From positions 74,221,340-74,285,339 of the forward strand of contig CM072812.1 in assembly GCA_037013495.1 (NCBI GenBank): a DNA stretch of 64,000 bases, written 5' to 3'. Every line of letters begins with the position of its first letter. Within the stretch, counting starts at the first letter, position 1. The position numbers and the translations under genes are program-made. Below the pieces are notes generated by a model. It searched no databases. It had not been told where the DNA came from and was given only the letters and a program-made list of their open reading frames with translations. The stretch is from Hippophae tibetana (Eukaryota; Streptophyta; Magnoliopsida; Rosales; Elaeagnaceae). Below are positions 10,940 through 22,055 of this stretch, in pieces.

Positions 10940-12690
10940 TAGTTTATAACTTTTTTTTTTACTAAAATATCTTTTTTTATAAGTTTTTTGTTATAGATTC
11001 TTTTATATTTTTTAAAGTTCTCTTTTATAAATTTATAAATTTATATATTTTGAATATTTTGTATTTTTTATATCTTTTACTTTTTCTTATAATATTTTAA
11101 TTTCTATTAAATTTTCTATTTTTTTGGTATTTTAAAATATCTTGTATCATAATAAACTTCATCATTTTCTTTTATTTATTTATATTCTTGTCTTTCTTAA
11201 TATTTAATTATTATTTAATTTTTAATATTTTTTATTCTTTCTCCAAATATGTTTGGTATAGTTTCTCTATTTCTTTTATTTGATCATTCTATTATGATGT
11301 TTATGTAATATTTCAAGTAACTTTTGAAAAATATTTGAGTTTCTTGCGTAGAGGGTGTTAGCTTATGATAATATATTTCATATTAACAAATAAAAAAATT
11401 TATATAACACATGTCACATATTTTCATATTTATTAAATATCATTTAACTTTTTTAATTTCATTAGATTCAATGATATGCCTACTTTTGTTATTTCTAATA
11501 AATTATTTGTATATTATATTTACTATATTATCTAAGTATTTTTTATCTGTAGAAGCATTTCCTTATATTTATAAATATTATTATTCTATTAAATTTGTAA
11601 ACTAAATTTTAACATTTTTTATCATTTTGTAGGCTATTGAGACTCTATAAGTTGAAGGGTTTGATTGTGTAATTTGAGAAGTTTGTATGATTACACTTAT
11701 ATTACTAGACCATTCATCTAAGGTTTTTTTTCTCTCTATTATATAATCTAAATCTAAAAATAAGATCTATAATTTTCATGAAGTTTGAATTCTGATAGGA
11801 TATTACCTCTAATTTTCTAATGTAATCTTTCTTGTATTTTTTGTGTTTGTTTGTTTTCATATAAGGAAGGACAAGTTCTTCTGGCCTTTTCTTATTTCTT
11901 TTTTCTCTATGTGATCAAATGTTCTTTGTTGATAAGGAATTGGTAATGAAATTGATTTCATATGATTTTTGGGAGCTTATTTTCTAATTCAGAATCAATT
12001 TGACTGATTATTGTTATATCATTTTTCTCTTTGTTTGTACAATTTTTTTCATCATAATGTCTTCCTAGATCTTCATCTGTTAGGAGTTTACAAACTAACT
12101 AATTTTTTTATGTTCCTATTCTCAAGTTTCATAAAAAAAAATTCTAATTTTTTTTTTCTATATTTCATTAAAATGAGATTATAGTTTCCTCTTTATCTTT
12201 AGGTTTTTATTCATTTTTTTTTCTTTTCTCATTTTTAAATAACAATGTATCTGATTTTTTAGGTGGTTATTCTTTTAATCCTATAAATGGATCAAACTTG
12301 TAACCTATGATTTCATTGTCTCTGTGTATGTTAATTACATCCATTTTTAATTTTATAAATTCTTTATATATGTCTTGTTATAATTTCTTATTATAACTAT
12401 ATTTTTTTATTTTTTTAAGGGTTCTTTTTGTATTTCATTTATGTCTTATAAGGACTTGATGTTTGATTCTTGGACTATATCTATTTCTTCTGTTAAAAGA
12501 ATTTAAGTTTTCATTATTATTATTTGTTTTTTTATATTTCTATTAGGCTTACATCATAATCTAATTCTATATTCTATAATTTATTTTTGAATATTATTGT
12601 GATAATAGTGATATCATTTTTCTTAATATTACATCATGACCTAATGCTTTTATTATTTTAATTTCTTGTTTTAGATATGTAACTTTTATT
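10940..12690 (-). pseudogene. Coat/movement inter-domain region of the second pararetrovirus (degenerate)
   Basis: Very AT-rich sequence between the movement-like and coat zinc-knuckle remnants. No conserved motif can be read, and stops are dense in every minus-strand frame. Open frames on the plus strand here (for example 11411-11605) are hydrophobic antisense artefacts of Lys/Asn/Ile-rich minus-strand coding. Confidence 0.4.
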
Positions 12691-12699
12691 TATTTGTTA

Positions 12700-13430
12700 G
12701 AGGTTTTTCTTCAAGATTTATAAATGTAAACCTTTATACATTATTATTTTTTGTTACATTACTTTTTCTTCTTAGTATTAGAGATTTTTCTTTAACATTT
12801 AAGTTTCATTCATTTAATATTTCAAAGTATGTCGTTTTATCTATTTTTATGAATTCATTTTGTACATATATTGAATTATTATAACTGTTAATAAATATCT
12901 TACTATATAACGTAGTAAAAATAGATGATTTTTTTTTCTTTTATCAAATCTCCTCTTTTAAATTCAAAGGCTAAACTTAACAATTGATTTAAGTTTTAAT
13001 CATTAATATTAATGAAAAACCTAAGATATACTATAAATTTTAATTTATGGTATCCTAAGTTTTCATGGATTATTCTTAACAAAACATATTTTCTATTTAT
13101 TATTCTATTATTTAAGAATGTTAATTTTATTGTTATATTTATTCATTGTCTAAAATATACTTTTATTAATATTTGGATTCTTCTTAAATAAATGTATCTA
13201 ATTTTTTCTTTATTTTTTGATAGTTTATTCATAATGATTTCCTTAATAATTAATAATATGTTATACATTTCTTTGAATTTATCTCATTTTTTAAGATTTA
13301 ATATTACTTTTTGTATTTCTTTAAATTTCTTTTTCCTAATTACTATTCCTTGTAAGAAACATTCTCAAATATCTTGTGTTTCTATTTCAATTATTTCTTA
13401 GTTTTTTATTATTTCTATCATTTTTATGTA
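12700..13430 (-). pseudogene. N-terminal/movement region of the second pararetrovirus (degenerate)
   Basis: This stretch is the reverse complement of a better preserved copy at 20784-21600 (+). Shared landmarks include the ATG-proximal sequence near 13430, the KKIIVYFEINNK-like block and the later segment with tactttgaaatatt. The plus-strand open frame at 13192-13401 is the antisense of this region. Assignment to the movement/ORF1 region comes from its position upstream of the coat knuckle plus weak similarity. Confidence 0.5.
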
Positions 13431-13560
13431 TAAAAATTTACTATTAACTTTTGTTAACTTTAACTTCCGTTAAGTTTTAAAGATATTTGTGATATTTTTG
13501 AAATCTTAAAAATATATGTGATATTACTTCAAAATTTAGGAATATTACTGATATTATCCC

Positions 13561-13765
13561 TGATCGCCCAACCAACTAGTTGCCCAATGAAATGGCAACC
13601 AACCATTCAGTCATAGAGCCAACTAGTTGATTGGGCGCTCGACCAACCAACTGTTCGCGATTCTAACAAGCCAGTTACGTTCAATCAATCGACTAAAAAA
13701 CCAATCGTCTAATTGATCACCCAAGATGGCAGATTTGGTCAGAGGTGACTACGACATTGTCGTCA
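13561..13765. other. GC-richer patch bordering the pararetrovirus
   Basis: Markedly less AT-rich than its surroundings. The palindrome caactagttg occurs at 13573-13582 and 13620-13629, each flanked by inverted copies of the phrase ttgggcg/cgcccaa, and caaccaac recurs. No coding sense is visible. It starts exactly where homology between the two caulimovirid copies stops. Confidence 0.5.
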
Positions 13766-15140
13766 ATCTCAAGTTCAAATGATATATTCAATCTTCTTTC
13801 AAAAAATTAATATCGACAACAAAACACAAACAAAATAAGCATAAACATGACATATATGATTATAGATAAATATTTAGATTAAAAAAATCACATTAAAATA
13901 AAATTTAGGTGAAGAAAGACATATACATACTTTATACAAAACAACTAATATAAAATAAGGTGAGATTATGTATAGTTTTCTTACCATAGAAGATTTGTAT
14001 CAATTAGTCATACTTTATAAAATGTATCATTTATTTTCTTATATTTTGTAAAATGTATCAAAGAAAAACAAATTTTACTATTTACAAATTATTTTAATAA
14101 TTTTATGATAAAAATCAACTATTTATTTAATATTTTAGTAATTTTTATGATAAAATTACATAACAAAAAATCATTATTTTTTATTTTCTTATTTGTCAAT
14201 AAAATAAAAAATAATATTTTTATTTAGAATATTAATAAAAAATAATTTTTATCATTCTTTGATCTATTTTATAAAAATAATGAGCCACGTAACTTTTTAT
14301 TTTTCCTAAAAAACTAAATACCCCTTAAACTTAATGTAAGAATTTTTTGTGGAATTTTTCTCTATAAAATAACAAGAAAAAATATATAGAAGTGTATAAA
14401 AAGATTCTCCCAAGTTGAGCACTAGATTATTATTATTTTATTTTATTTGAGTTTTTAGCATAAAGAAGAGAGCAAAACATAAGGGTTCTTAGGCTCTTGC
14501 AAATTTAAAATAATAATTACATGTATTTACCGACCCAAATTTACATGCTTTTTATTATTATAAACAATTTAAATTATTTTAAGAAAAACTATTAAGCTTG
14601 ATAATTTCCTATAATTCTTCGGATAAGGAAAAAAATAATTATATACATAGCAGTAACCAATTTTCACACTCCTAATGTTTATTGAGAAAATAGTAACAAT
14701 AGCAATAGTAACGATAAATATTACAGAGGTCGTAATTCCATTAAATTATTTTCAATATGGACAGGATGCTACAAATTCTGCTCCTTAAAACAAAGGCTCA
14801 GTATGCATTGTAAAGGAAAAAGTCATTAGATATGTAAATTGAGATAGATTGTAATAAAACGTATTAATTAAAATATCTCATTTATTTTAAATAGGTCTAA
14901 TAATACAAGTATACAAAAACAATGAAAAATATTATACATGATTATTTATAATGTAAGTTAAATAAGAAAAATGATACATATGTTTCAAATTAAAACCTTT
15001 ATAACTATAATATAAATAAGATCAAAGATATTTAAATAAAATCAAACAATATTATATCATAATCTTTTAGAGACACTAAATGAAACATGAGATGGAGATG
15101 AAATAACCTACTTTATATCTCTAACAAGCAGCCTCAATAT
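13766..15140. other. No gene recognised
   Basis: AT-rich intergenic sequence. The right end (about 15060-15152) probably holds the 3'UTR of the minus-strand LYR gene. Confidence 0.5.
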
Positions 15141-15152
15141 CACATTGGCATT

Positions 15153-15431
15153 TCAGTGGGAGGGTTTGAAGTCCATGATGCTCGTCACCTTGGGCGCATA
15201 GAGTTGGTACACGACAGCTTGTCTCTGGGCAATATCCAGCTGAGCCTTGCCATCAGAAAACGCTGAAGAGATAGCAGACGGGTCAGAGAGGATCTGGTTT
15301 TGGTGGAAGGAATCGATGGTTCGGCGCTTAGTGTACTCTCTAATATTGTAGTCACAGAACTTGCGGGATGTACGCAACAGAGAGTGATAGAGTGTGAGAA
15401 CTTCAGCTTTAACTGGAGCTGATGCTGCCAT
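15153..15431 (-). CDS. LYR-motif protein, ISD11/LYRM4-like (Fe-S cluster biogenesis)
   Basis: A 92-residue protein beginning MAASAPVKAEVLTLY. ISD11 proteins are mitochondrial matrix adaptors that stabilise the cysteine desulfurase NFS1, which supplies sulfur for Fe-S clusters. Family features visible are the N-terminal LY-x-SLLR helix (residues 14-20), F25, the DYNIREYTKRRTIDSF block (28-43), and the C-terminal Q-x-V-V-Y-x-L-Y-x-P-K region. Length is typical of the family (about 90 residues). Oddly, the signature Leu-Tyr-Arg reads Leu-Tyr-His (L14-Y15-H16). The start is the only ATG; a splice acceptor-like ctacag lies 5 bases upstream on the minus strand, so the ATG is probably at the start of the last exon, after a 5'UTR intron. 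No in-frame damage is seen. The gene symbol is left open because plants have several LYR proteins. Confidence 0.85.
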   Translation of the reverse strand: MAASAPVKAEVLTLYHSLLRTSRKFCDYNIREYTKRRTIDSFHQNQILSDPSAISSAFSDGKAQLDIAQRQAVVYQLYAPKVTSIMDFKPSH

Positions 15432-15436
15432 TTTAC

Positions 15437-16770
15437 CTGTAGACCAACAGAAAAATAGTACCAGGACTATTTAGAAAACCACCATTGTTTCTTAGTAGAA
15501 ATGCGAGGATCTGACTCACTCTTTAAATTATGCAAAGTTCAAAGTTTAGTTAAAAGTAAGCATCCAAAATGAAAAATGAATGAAAAGGAGAACTACATGA
15601 AGAACAAATGAATTCATTACTATACTTCAAGATTTATATGATTATAACCGTTAAAGAACAATATGTCCATAAGCCAGATTGACTTGCAACAAGAAGAATA
15701 ACAACGGTAAAAGAAGTGCAAGCTTTCATGAACAACAGCCACAGTAAAAGATATAATATTCATGTTTGCCTGGTTGCATTGCATACAGAATTAAGGATTA
15801 TCAAATCTGAACCCGATCTCAAAATAATATATCTCCCCCGAATCCCAAATTTTTCCTTGGAGGATTTTTGGGGATTGGGCATAAGGGATTCAGCCTGCAG
15901 TTCAGGGGATTAAAAAAAACGAAGATGGAGGAGAGAGGGAAGACAAACTAGCTTAAGAATTTATAATAAAAAACTTGCTATCTATAATTTAATAACAATA
16001 GCATGAAGCATACATTACTATAACCTGCAGTTTTTTTTTTTTTTTTTTTTTTGGGGGAGGTGGGGGAGACGTATATAAGAAATGAAATCCGATAATTAAA
16101 ATATTTTTGAAGGATCACAAAAGCATTTCAAATAATAATGATTAATTAAACATGGTTCTTTTTCTTTATGATTGGCAGATCTCATAAACAAAATTAGATC
16201 AACGAAAAAATGAAATAAATAAAAAAGCAGACCATAAGTCTCAACACAATGTAAAAACTAAAATTAGAAAGACCAAGAGAAGGCCGGAGAGAAGGTTCCA
16301 GAAATCAGCAAGGCAGAAACTATGTAGCTGTGAGTGGCAAACGACTGCATAGGTCATTCGGCTCCAGCGAGAGTGAAGTTAAAGAATATGTTGATGCTTT
16401 GGCGGACTGGTGAAGTAATGCATGGTTGGGATGAGAACTTTGAGAATGAGATGAGATGAAAAAGAGTTGGGACACACAAAGGTTACAAATGGGGCTTTAC
16501 TCGCCTGCGACATTTTTATTTTTTTTGGTCATCTTCCTTGACTTTTCTCTTTGAACTTTTTTTTTTAAATTAGTGAAAGAATTAAATGTTATTTATATAT
16601 TTTACTTGTCAAAATAAATTAAACTCAAGGATCGGTGTGTTTCAAAAGCCAACTTCTCTGGAATTAAAACTGTATGGAAGACACATGTTACATGCAGATT
16701 TAAAAGAGTAATAGTATTACGGAAAGGAAGTAACTGGTGTTCTAGAGACAAAATTTGTAAAAAGAAATGC
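15437..16770 (-). other. Probable 5'UTR intron/upstream region of the LYR gene
   Basis: No coding capacity. A plus-strand frame at 15716-15913 has no family resemblance. It contains a 24-base poly-T followed by a G-rich run at 16029-16062. The block 16260-16500 is less AT-rich and could hold a promoter or alternative untranslated exon of the minus-strand gene, but no splice site there is decisive. Confidence 0.35.
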
Positions 16771-17270
16771 CATCTTGTGCCATGTGGTTTGAGATTTAGA
16801 GATTTGGAAAAAAAAACTTGGAATGCATTATACAGACCACAAAATTTGTGTTCTATAGTGCTAAAAAGGATTTATTTCTCCACTGTGGCTTTATTAAGGC
16901 CAAATGACCAAATTTGGGATCATGGTCATGAAAGAGCTTGTAGCAGGGTAAACAACTAGGAAGTGAAAAGGCAGGGGAGAATATATGGGAAGATAAATGG
17001 CTGTTGACTGATCATGACCAGCCAACTTTTAGGGCTGGGAAAGTTAAAAGGGTTAGTTGTTAATTGATGAAGAATCAATGACTTGGAAGTGTGCCTTCAC
17101 TCAAAGGTTTTTCCCTTCGTGGATTGTGAAGGAAGTCATGGCTATACTTCTTTCACAATTACAAAGGAAGGATAAACACATTTGGTTCCTGGCTATACTT
17201 CTCAGGGGTGCAATGAGACGTGATTTTCATCTGGACTTTGCTATCAGAAAAATCTATTCCAGGTAAATCA
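16770..17270 (+). pseudogene. LINE (non-LTR retrotransposon) ORF2 fragment, zf-RVT region
   Basis: The translation GLRFRDLEKKTWNALYRPQNLCSIVLKRIYF followed downstream by NIWEDKWL matches the region after the RT of plant L1-type LINEs, where the RDLE... / SL..RVLK..YF / IW.DKWL pattern is very common. Stops and frameshifts interrupt it, and the RT proper is absent. A further open stretch to about 17266 is probably the same element but is not recognisable. Confidence 0.65.
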
Positions 17271-17469
17271 TTTTGGTGCATGTTTACAGCAGAGATTTCA
17301 AAGAGCTAAATGCGTACCCGGATGGGAACAGCAAGCTTGTATACCGTTGTGTTTCTTGGCTAGGAATTTTTGTTTTTTGCTGAAACTATGCACAATTCAA
17401 TTCAAGTTGCTAACAAAGCAAGAAATCTTGCTTTTAGAATTTATAGCAGAACAAATTGTAACAAAGCAA

Positions 17470-17560
17470 GTTAACGAGTTTGTGGCTCAATAGCATATAG
17501 CTCACTTGGGCATATAAAAAGCCTAGAGTTCAAGTTATGGGTGTGTGATTGCTGTACTTA
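17470..17560 (+). repeat. Possible tRNA-derived SINE fragment
   Basis: A sequence like a pol III A box (tggctcaatag, 17483-17493) is followed 33 bp later by a B-box-like gagttcaagtt (17526-17536). The pair resembles the head of plant SINEs, but no body or A-tail is recognised, and it does not fold as a tRNA gene. Confidence 0.25.
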
Positions 17561-17636
17561 TTTCAAGTTGTAACAAAACACTCATTATGAGGAAAGGGTA
17601 CTTTTTCTCATGAGGGGAGGCAGCCTCCTAGAGCAT

Positions 17637-17760
17637 GTATAATTAAAATTAATTGTGATGCTAGTGTGAAGGAAAAGGAAGGAGATGGTGCGGGACCATC
17701 TAGAGTTTATGACAATCATAAGTGGATTGGAGATGGCTATGTTCTTAGTTGGAGTTGACA
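17637..17760 (+). pseudogene. LINE-type RNase H fragment
   Basis: The translation IKINCDASVKEKEGDGAG matches the start of the RVT_3/RNase H domain carried by plant LINEs or LINE-derived genes, with the first catalytic aspartate in NCDAS. It continues to IGDGYVLSW and then loses the pattern. It lies downstream of the ORF2 fragment in the same orientation, so both probably come from one decayed insertion. Confidence 0.55.
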
Positions 17761-18252
17761 AAGTGAGTATCATATTTGACTCTACAAGGATGACTGGCTA
17801 GGCTAGATCGGTAGAAAAAAAGCAGTGGAGTTCTGATTTTATAACCATTGCTTCATATGGGTCATAGTTGATATTTTGAACATTCAACAAACCCAGGGAA
17901 AAAAACTTGAAATGTATTGAAAAGTTCATAATAACATCTTTGAATGATTCTATGGTACATAAAGCATGATACCAGAACACTAATAAGTAGCTAATATCAC
18001 AGTATCATACAAGTTCGGAAAATTTAAGCATAAAGACTAAAAATAAAACAATTAATTCAAAATCTTCATGATACGATTACAAGCCATAGGACAGCGCAAG
18101 TTACAAACATAACCCATCACTAGAAGCCAGGCAAGCATAATACGTGAAAATAGAAGCCGATGACCCAAATATAATATTAAACTAAATGAAAATGAGAGAC
18201 TCGGAGTCCGGAGAGGTCTTTTATTTGCAAGAATCATGAAACAAACCTACCC

Positions 18253-18465
18253 TCAGAGCACGACGAAGAAAATTTGAAGCAATCAGCCAATAACGAATGA
18301 GAGAACCGAGTGGGTTGTGGAGACTACTGGTTAGTAAAAGACAGAAATGGAGCTTTCTGAATAGCAATCGTTGAGTATTCTTGATCGGCAGCGTTGGTAT
18401 GGGAGAGGAAGATAATGAGATTAGGGTGTGGTGCGGAACGGCTTTACTGCGATTTGGGGATTCAG
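18253..18465 (-). other. Candidate 5'UTR exon of the LYR gene
   Basis: Minus strand ends with gctctgagg followed by gtaggtttg, a good splice donor, after a pyrimidine-rich, moderately GC-rich stretch without ORF. This is what a plant 5'UTR exon looks like. If it splices to the acceptor at about 15437, the LINE remnants sit in a 2.8-kb leader intron. This is inference; no transcript evidence is available. Confidence 0.3.
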
Positions 18466-18473
18466 TAAAACCT

Positions 18474-18500
18474 CCTTCTTCTTCTTCTTCTTCTTCTTTT
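18474..18500 (+). repeat. (TTC)n microsatellite
   Basis: Eight consecutive ttc units followed by tttt, immediately upstream (minus sense) of the candidate 5'UTR exon. Confidence 0.95.
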
Positions 18501-20677
18501 ATTTTTAAACGATGGCTATAATGGGAATTTTTTGGGATACGTTGCTCATGTTGTGATAATAAAATCGCACAAATTTGTATTATTTTTACACTTAAATAAT
18601 TTACTTTTCCAATTGATTTTGCTTTTAATTTTTTTAGTAAATAATATATAATTGTTATTTTAAAAAGTTAAAAAATGTATATTTATTTATTTATACAAAA
18701 ATATATTTTTATAATAAAAATTGAAAATATATATTTTTTAAAATAAAACTGCATACGTAAAGAATGGTATGATAGGTAATTAAACAAATAATTTATATCA
18801 TTATATGTAATAAAATTATTTAAAAAATCAATCATTTCTTTGAAATCGTACATAATTTATAAGTCAATAGAGATCGTAAAGCTAACAAATAAGTAAGAAA
18901 TAAAAAAAAAGAGAGAAACCCAAACTAGGAAGTCCACCGTCTCTCTTCACTATCAGTTTTTCTCTAAAAATTGTGGAGATTTCATCTTCATGTTTCATGC
19001 ATGCTTGGTTTTATCCACCATTTCCACCTACTTTTTTCTATTTTTCCTTTTCTTTTATTCCAACATAATAGATCGTTCATCTTCCTATCTACAAATCTCT
19101 AATTTAATTTTTCTTTACCTTATCTAGTTGTCTTCTTTGCAAGATAAAATAGCACATTTGAAACCCATCACAAACAAAAATTACTTCTAATCCTTTAGTT
19201 AAATACTTTCTTCTATTCATTACTCATATTCTTCATTTCAAATACTTTGCTTTCTACTATACCCAAAGCTTACGGCATTAAAAAAAATTAATCTTAACTT
19301 TCTACATGTTACAGCTTAAGATACCAATCTTCTTCTTAATTCTTAATTCAACTATCCATTACTCATCTTCTTCATTTCAAATACTTTGATTTCTACCGAA
19401 CCCAAAGTTTAGATCTTTAAAAAAAAATCACTCTTGTATATTACAGCTTCAGATACCAATCTTCTATTTAATGTCATTTGATAAGTTGATGGATTTATTA
19501 TATTAAACTTATGATCTATAACAATACAAGCTCTTTTATACTTTGATCATTTCATATCGTCTCTTAAAACCTAACCTAATTTCCTTCCACTTAAAAAATA
19601 TATTATCTTCTTGATCTCTATCATCTAATTAGAAGTCGTTAAAACTATTCATCTATCACAAAAAAAAAAAATTATCTCACAAAGGTGGTTTCACATGAAG
19701 AAGAAGATAGTTCAAATTTGTTCTTCTTTCATAATATGAGTTAAAACTATTATACCATTAGTTTATGATAAGATCTATAGAAGTAAAGTGAATATTAATT
19801 TTCATCTTATTATTTTTGTAATCTTTATGACTTTTCCCATAATGGGATTAAGTATTTTTGTTCTAAGTGTTATATAATTATATAATTTTAATATGTTTTA
19901 ATTGATCTATTACTTAAAATATGATATTCAGTAAGTAAATTGATCATATTTAGCCTCATATGTTCTTGGCATGTTCTCTATCTTTCTTCTTGAGTCTTCA
20001 TGAATAAATTTTTTGAAAATTTCTTACACAGTATTCAAAACTTTGTCAATTTTAAAGGATTAAAATTAGAGGATTATGTTCTTTTGAATCCATACTTGTG
20101 AAAATACTATCAAGTAGAGAAATGGATATCTAAAAATGGGACAATTATCAAGTACTTAACGATACTTTTTAGGCATGTTTTCGCTAATTATCTAATTAAG
20201 TTTTGAAATTATGGATCTACTGCAACCTTTCAAGAAGAATTTTGCACTATTTGTTCTCATAATAATAACTTTTTTATATGTCTATAAGTATGTCTATTTA
20301 TCTTTTAACCAATTGGATTTTATATAATCACACTGAGATCATTTTTTCTTATGTTGTTTTATCTTAACAAGTGATTATTAATCTTTATAATGTACTTTTT
20401 AATTAATGTATTAAGGCTTTAAGAGCGAAAACAGGTAAGAATTAAAAAAGAGTTAGCTCCAAAACTCTAATTAAAATATGTAAGGCAAGGTTTAAAATGT
20501 TGATTTCAATATAAATATTGAGACTTGAATTTTACAAAAACGTTGAATATATTATCATTGTTAATGAAAGCTTTGAATTTTTTTTAAGAAATTACAAAAA
20601 TTCTATCAAAATTATGCAATTTGTTTATAAAATTATATAAAACATCAAAACAATTAATTACTTATATTTTTAAAGGA
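18501..20677. other. No gene recognised; contains an imperfect tandem duplication
   Basis: AT-rich and non-coding by eye. The segment at 19213-19338 is repeated at 19352-19470 (period about 139 bp), with shared landmarks cattactcat, cttcatttcaaatacttt, acccaaag and cttcagataccaatcttct. Confidence 0.5.
19213..19470. repeat. Imperfect tandem duplication, about 139-bp period
   Basis: Two diverged copies, each running from ctatYcattactcat to agataccaatcttct. The divergence indicates an old event. No coding sense. Confidence 0.75.
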
Positions 20678-22055
20678 TAATATCAAGAATACCCACAAGT
20701 TTAAGTAATATCATAAATACTCCTAAAGTTTTAAAAATATCATAAATATCCCCAAAACTTAACATAAATTAAAGTTAACAAAAATGAATAGTAATATTTT
20801 ATACATAAAAATGACAAAAATAATAAAAATAGAAACAAAAAACATTTCAAGATGTTCTAAAAAAATGGTAATTAGGAAAAAAATTGAAGAAATAAAAAAA
20901 ATAATATTAAATCTTAAGGAAAGATATGGATTTAAAGATAGAGATAGATTTAAAGATTTATCATTCTCAAGAATAAAGAAAATATTTCTAAAAAAAGTTA
21001 TAGTTTATTTTGAAATAAATAATAAAGAAATAAATATTAATATTACAGATGTAAAAAGAATGTACAATATATTATTAATTGATAAATAAACCATTATATA
21101 TAAATTATCAAAAATTCCTAAAAGAATAATTTTTTTAATACATTCATTTATGAGGAATCCAAATATTAAGAAAATCACATTTCAGAAAATGAATTGATAC
21201 ACTAATAAAACTAACACGGTTAGATAATAGAATAATAAATAGAAAAAATATTTTATTATGAATAATCTTTGAAAACGTAAGATATAAGAAACTAAAATTA
21301 AAAACATACCTTAGATTTGTAATTAATATTAATAATCAGAATTTAAATTGTGTTAAATTTAACCTATGAATTTGAAATATGAGATTTAATAAAACAAAAA
21401 ATCATTCATTTTTATACTATATAGTAGGATATTCATTAATAAGTAACCATAATAGTTCAATGTATGGACAAAAAAATTCATAAAAATATATAAATAATAA
21501 AATCATAAATATTAACAGACTTTGAAATATCAGAAAAATGAAACTTAGATATTAAAGAAAAACCATCGATACTAAAAAAAGAAAGTAATGTAATAAAAAA
21601 TAGCAATCATCAAGGTTTAAGTTTATAGATTTTGAATGATAAATCTTTAACACAGAAATCAATGTGATAAATCTAAAACAAAAGGTTATAATAATGAAAG
21701 CATTAATCCATGATATAATAATAGGAACAAAATAATATCATTATTATCCTAATAATATTTAAAAATAAACTACAGGGTATAGAAAAAGATTTTAATGGAA
21801 GCCTAACAAGTATATAAAAAAACTAAATGACAATAATGAAAGCTTTAATATTTTTAATATAAGAAATAGATATAATATAAGAATCAAACATTAAGTCCTC
21901 TTAAAACATAATGAAGCACAAAAGAAAATCCTAAATAAAATAAGAGAATATGGTTATAATAAAAATTACAACAAAACAAACATAAATTTTTTACAGAATT
22001 AAAAAGCGATGTTAATAATATATCTATAAATAATAAAATTATAGGTTATAAGTAC
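20678..22055 (+). mobile_element. Partial third pararetroviral copy, inverted relative to the 9-13 kb copy
   Basis: Reads as the reverse complement of 13560-12290. The shared leader starts ggataatatcaagaa here and ggataatatcagtaa in the other copy. It continues through the tctaaaacttaac-like leader and the ATG-proximal sequence, and ends near the phrase tataggttataagt. Only the leader and N-terminal/movement region are present; coat, protease, RT and RNase H are missing. Both copies begin at nearly the same point upstream of the ORF. Confidence 0.6.
20784..21089 (+). pseudogene. N-terminal ORF segment of the partial pararetroviral copy
   Basis: A 101-codon Lys/Ile-rich open segment beginning at the first ATG after the shared leader. 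It includes the MTKIIKIETKNISR start and FLKKVIVYFEINNKEINI. It is the longest intact stretch of this family in the window and matches the broken counterpart near 13430-13070 (-). By position it would be the beginning of the movement/coat ORF. I do not recognise a catalytic motif, and downstream frames are broken, so it is a remnant rather than a gene. Confidence 0.5.

Larger units (their letters stand above)
9180..13560 (-). mobile_element. Second endogenous pararetrovirus, cavemo/solendovirus-like, heavily decayed
   Basis: On the minus strand an extremely AT-rich sequence gives, in the correct order, an N-terminal/movement region (13430 to about 12700), a coat zinc knuckle (10898-10860), a protease-like block (10620-10380), RT (about 10130-9600) and RNase H (9440-9240). 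Frames are broken dozens of times. The layout with movement and coat domains in one ORF followed by protease-RT-RNase H fits caulimovirids such as cavemoviruses and solendoviruses. It differs from the 1.4-7.5 kb locus in sequence and composition. Its first 1.3 kb is matched by an inverted copy at 20.68-22.05 kb. Genus assignment is tentative. Confidence 0.65.

Noticed and set aside
9910..13401. Several plus-strand frames rich in Phe/Leu/Ile (9910, 11411, 13192)
   Set aside because: They are the antisense of Lys/Asn/Ile-rich viral remnants on the minus strand.
17470..17560. Possible tRNA gene
   Set aside because: Only weak A- and B-box-like strings; no cloverleaf with paired acceptor and anticodon arms. 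Kept only as a weak SINE candidate.
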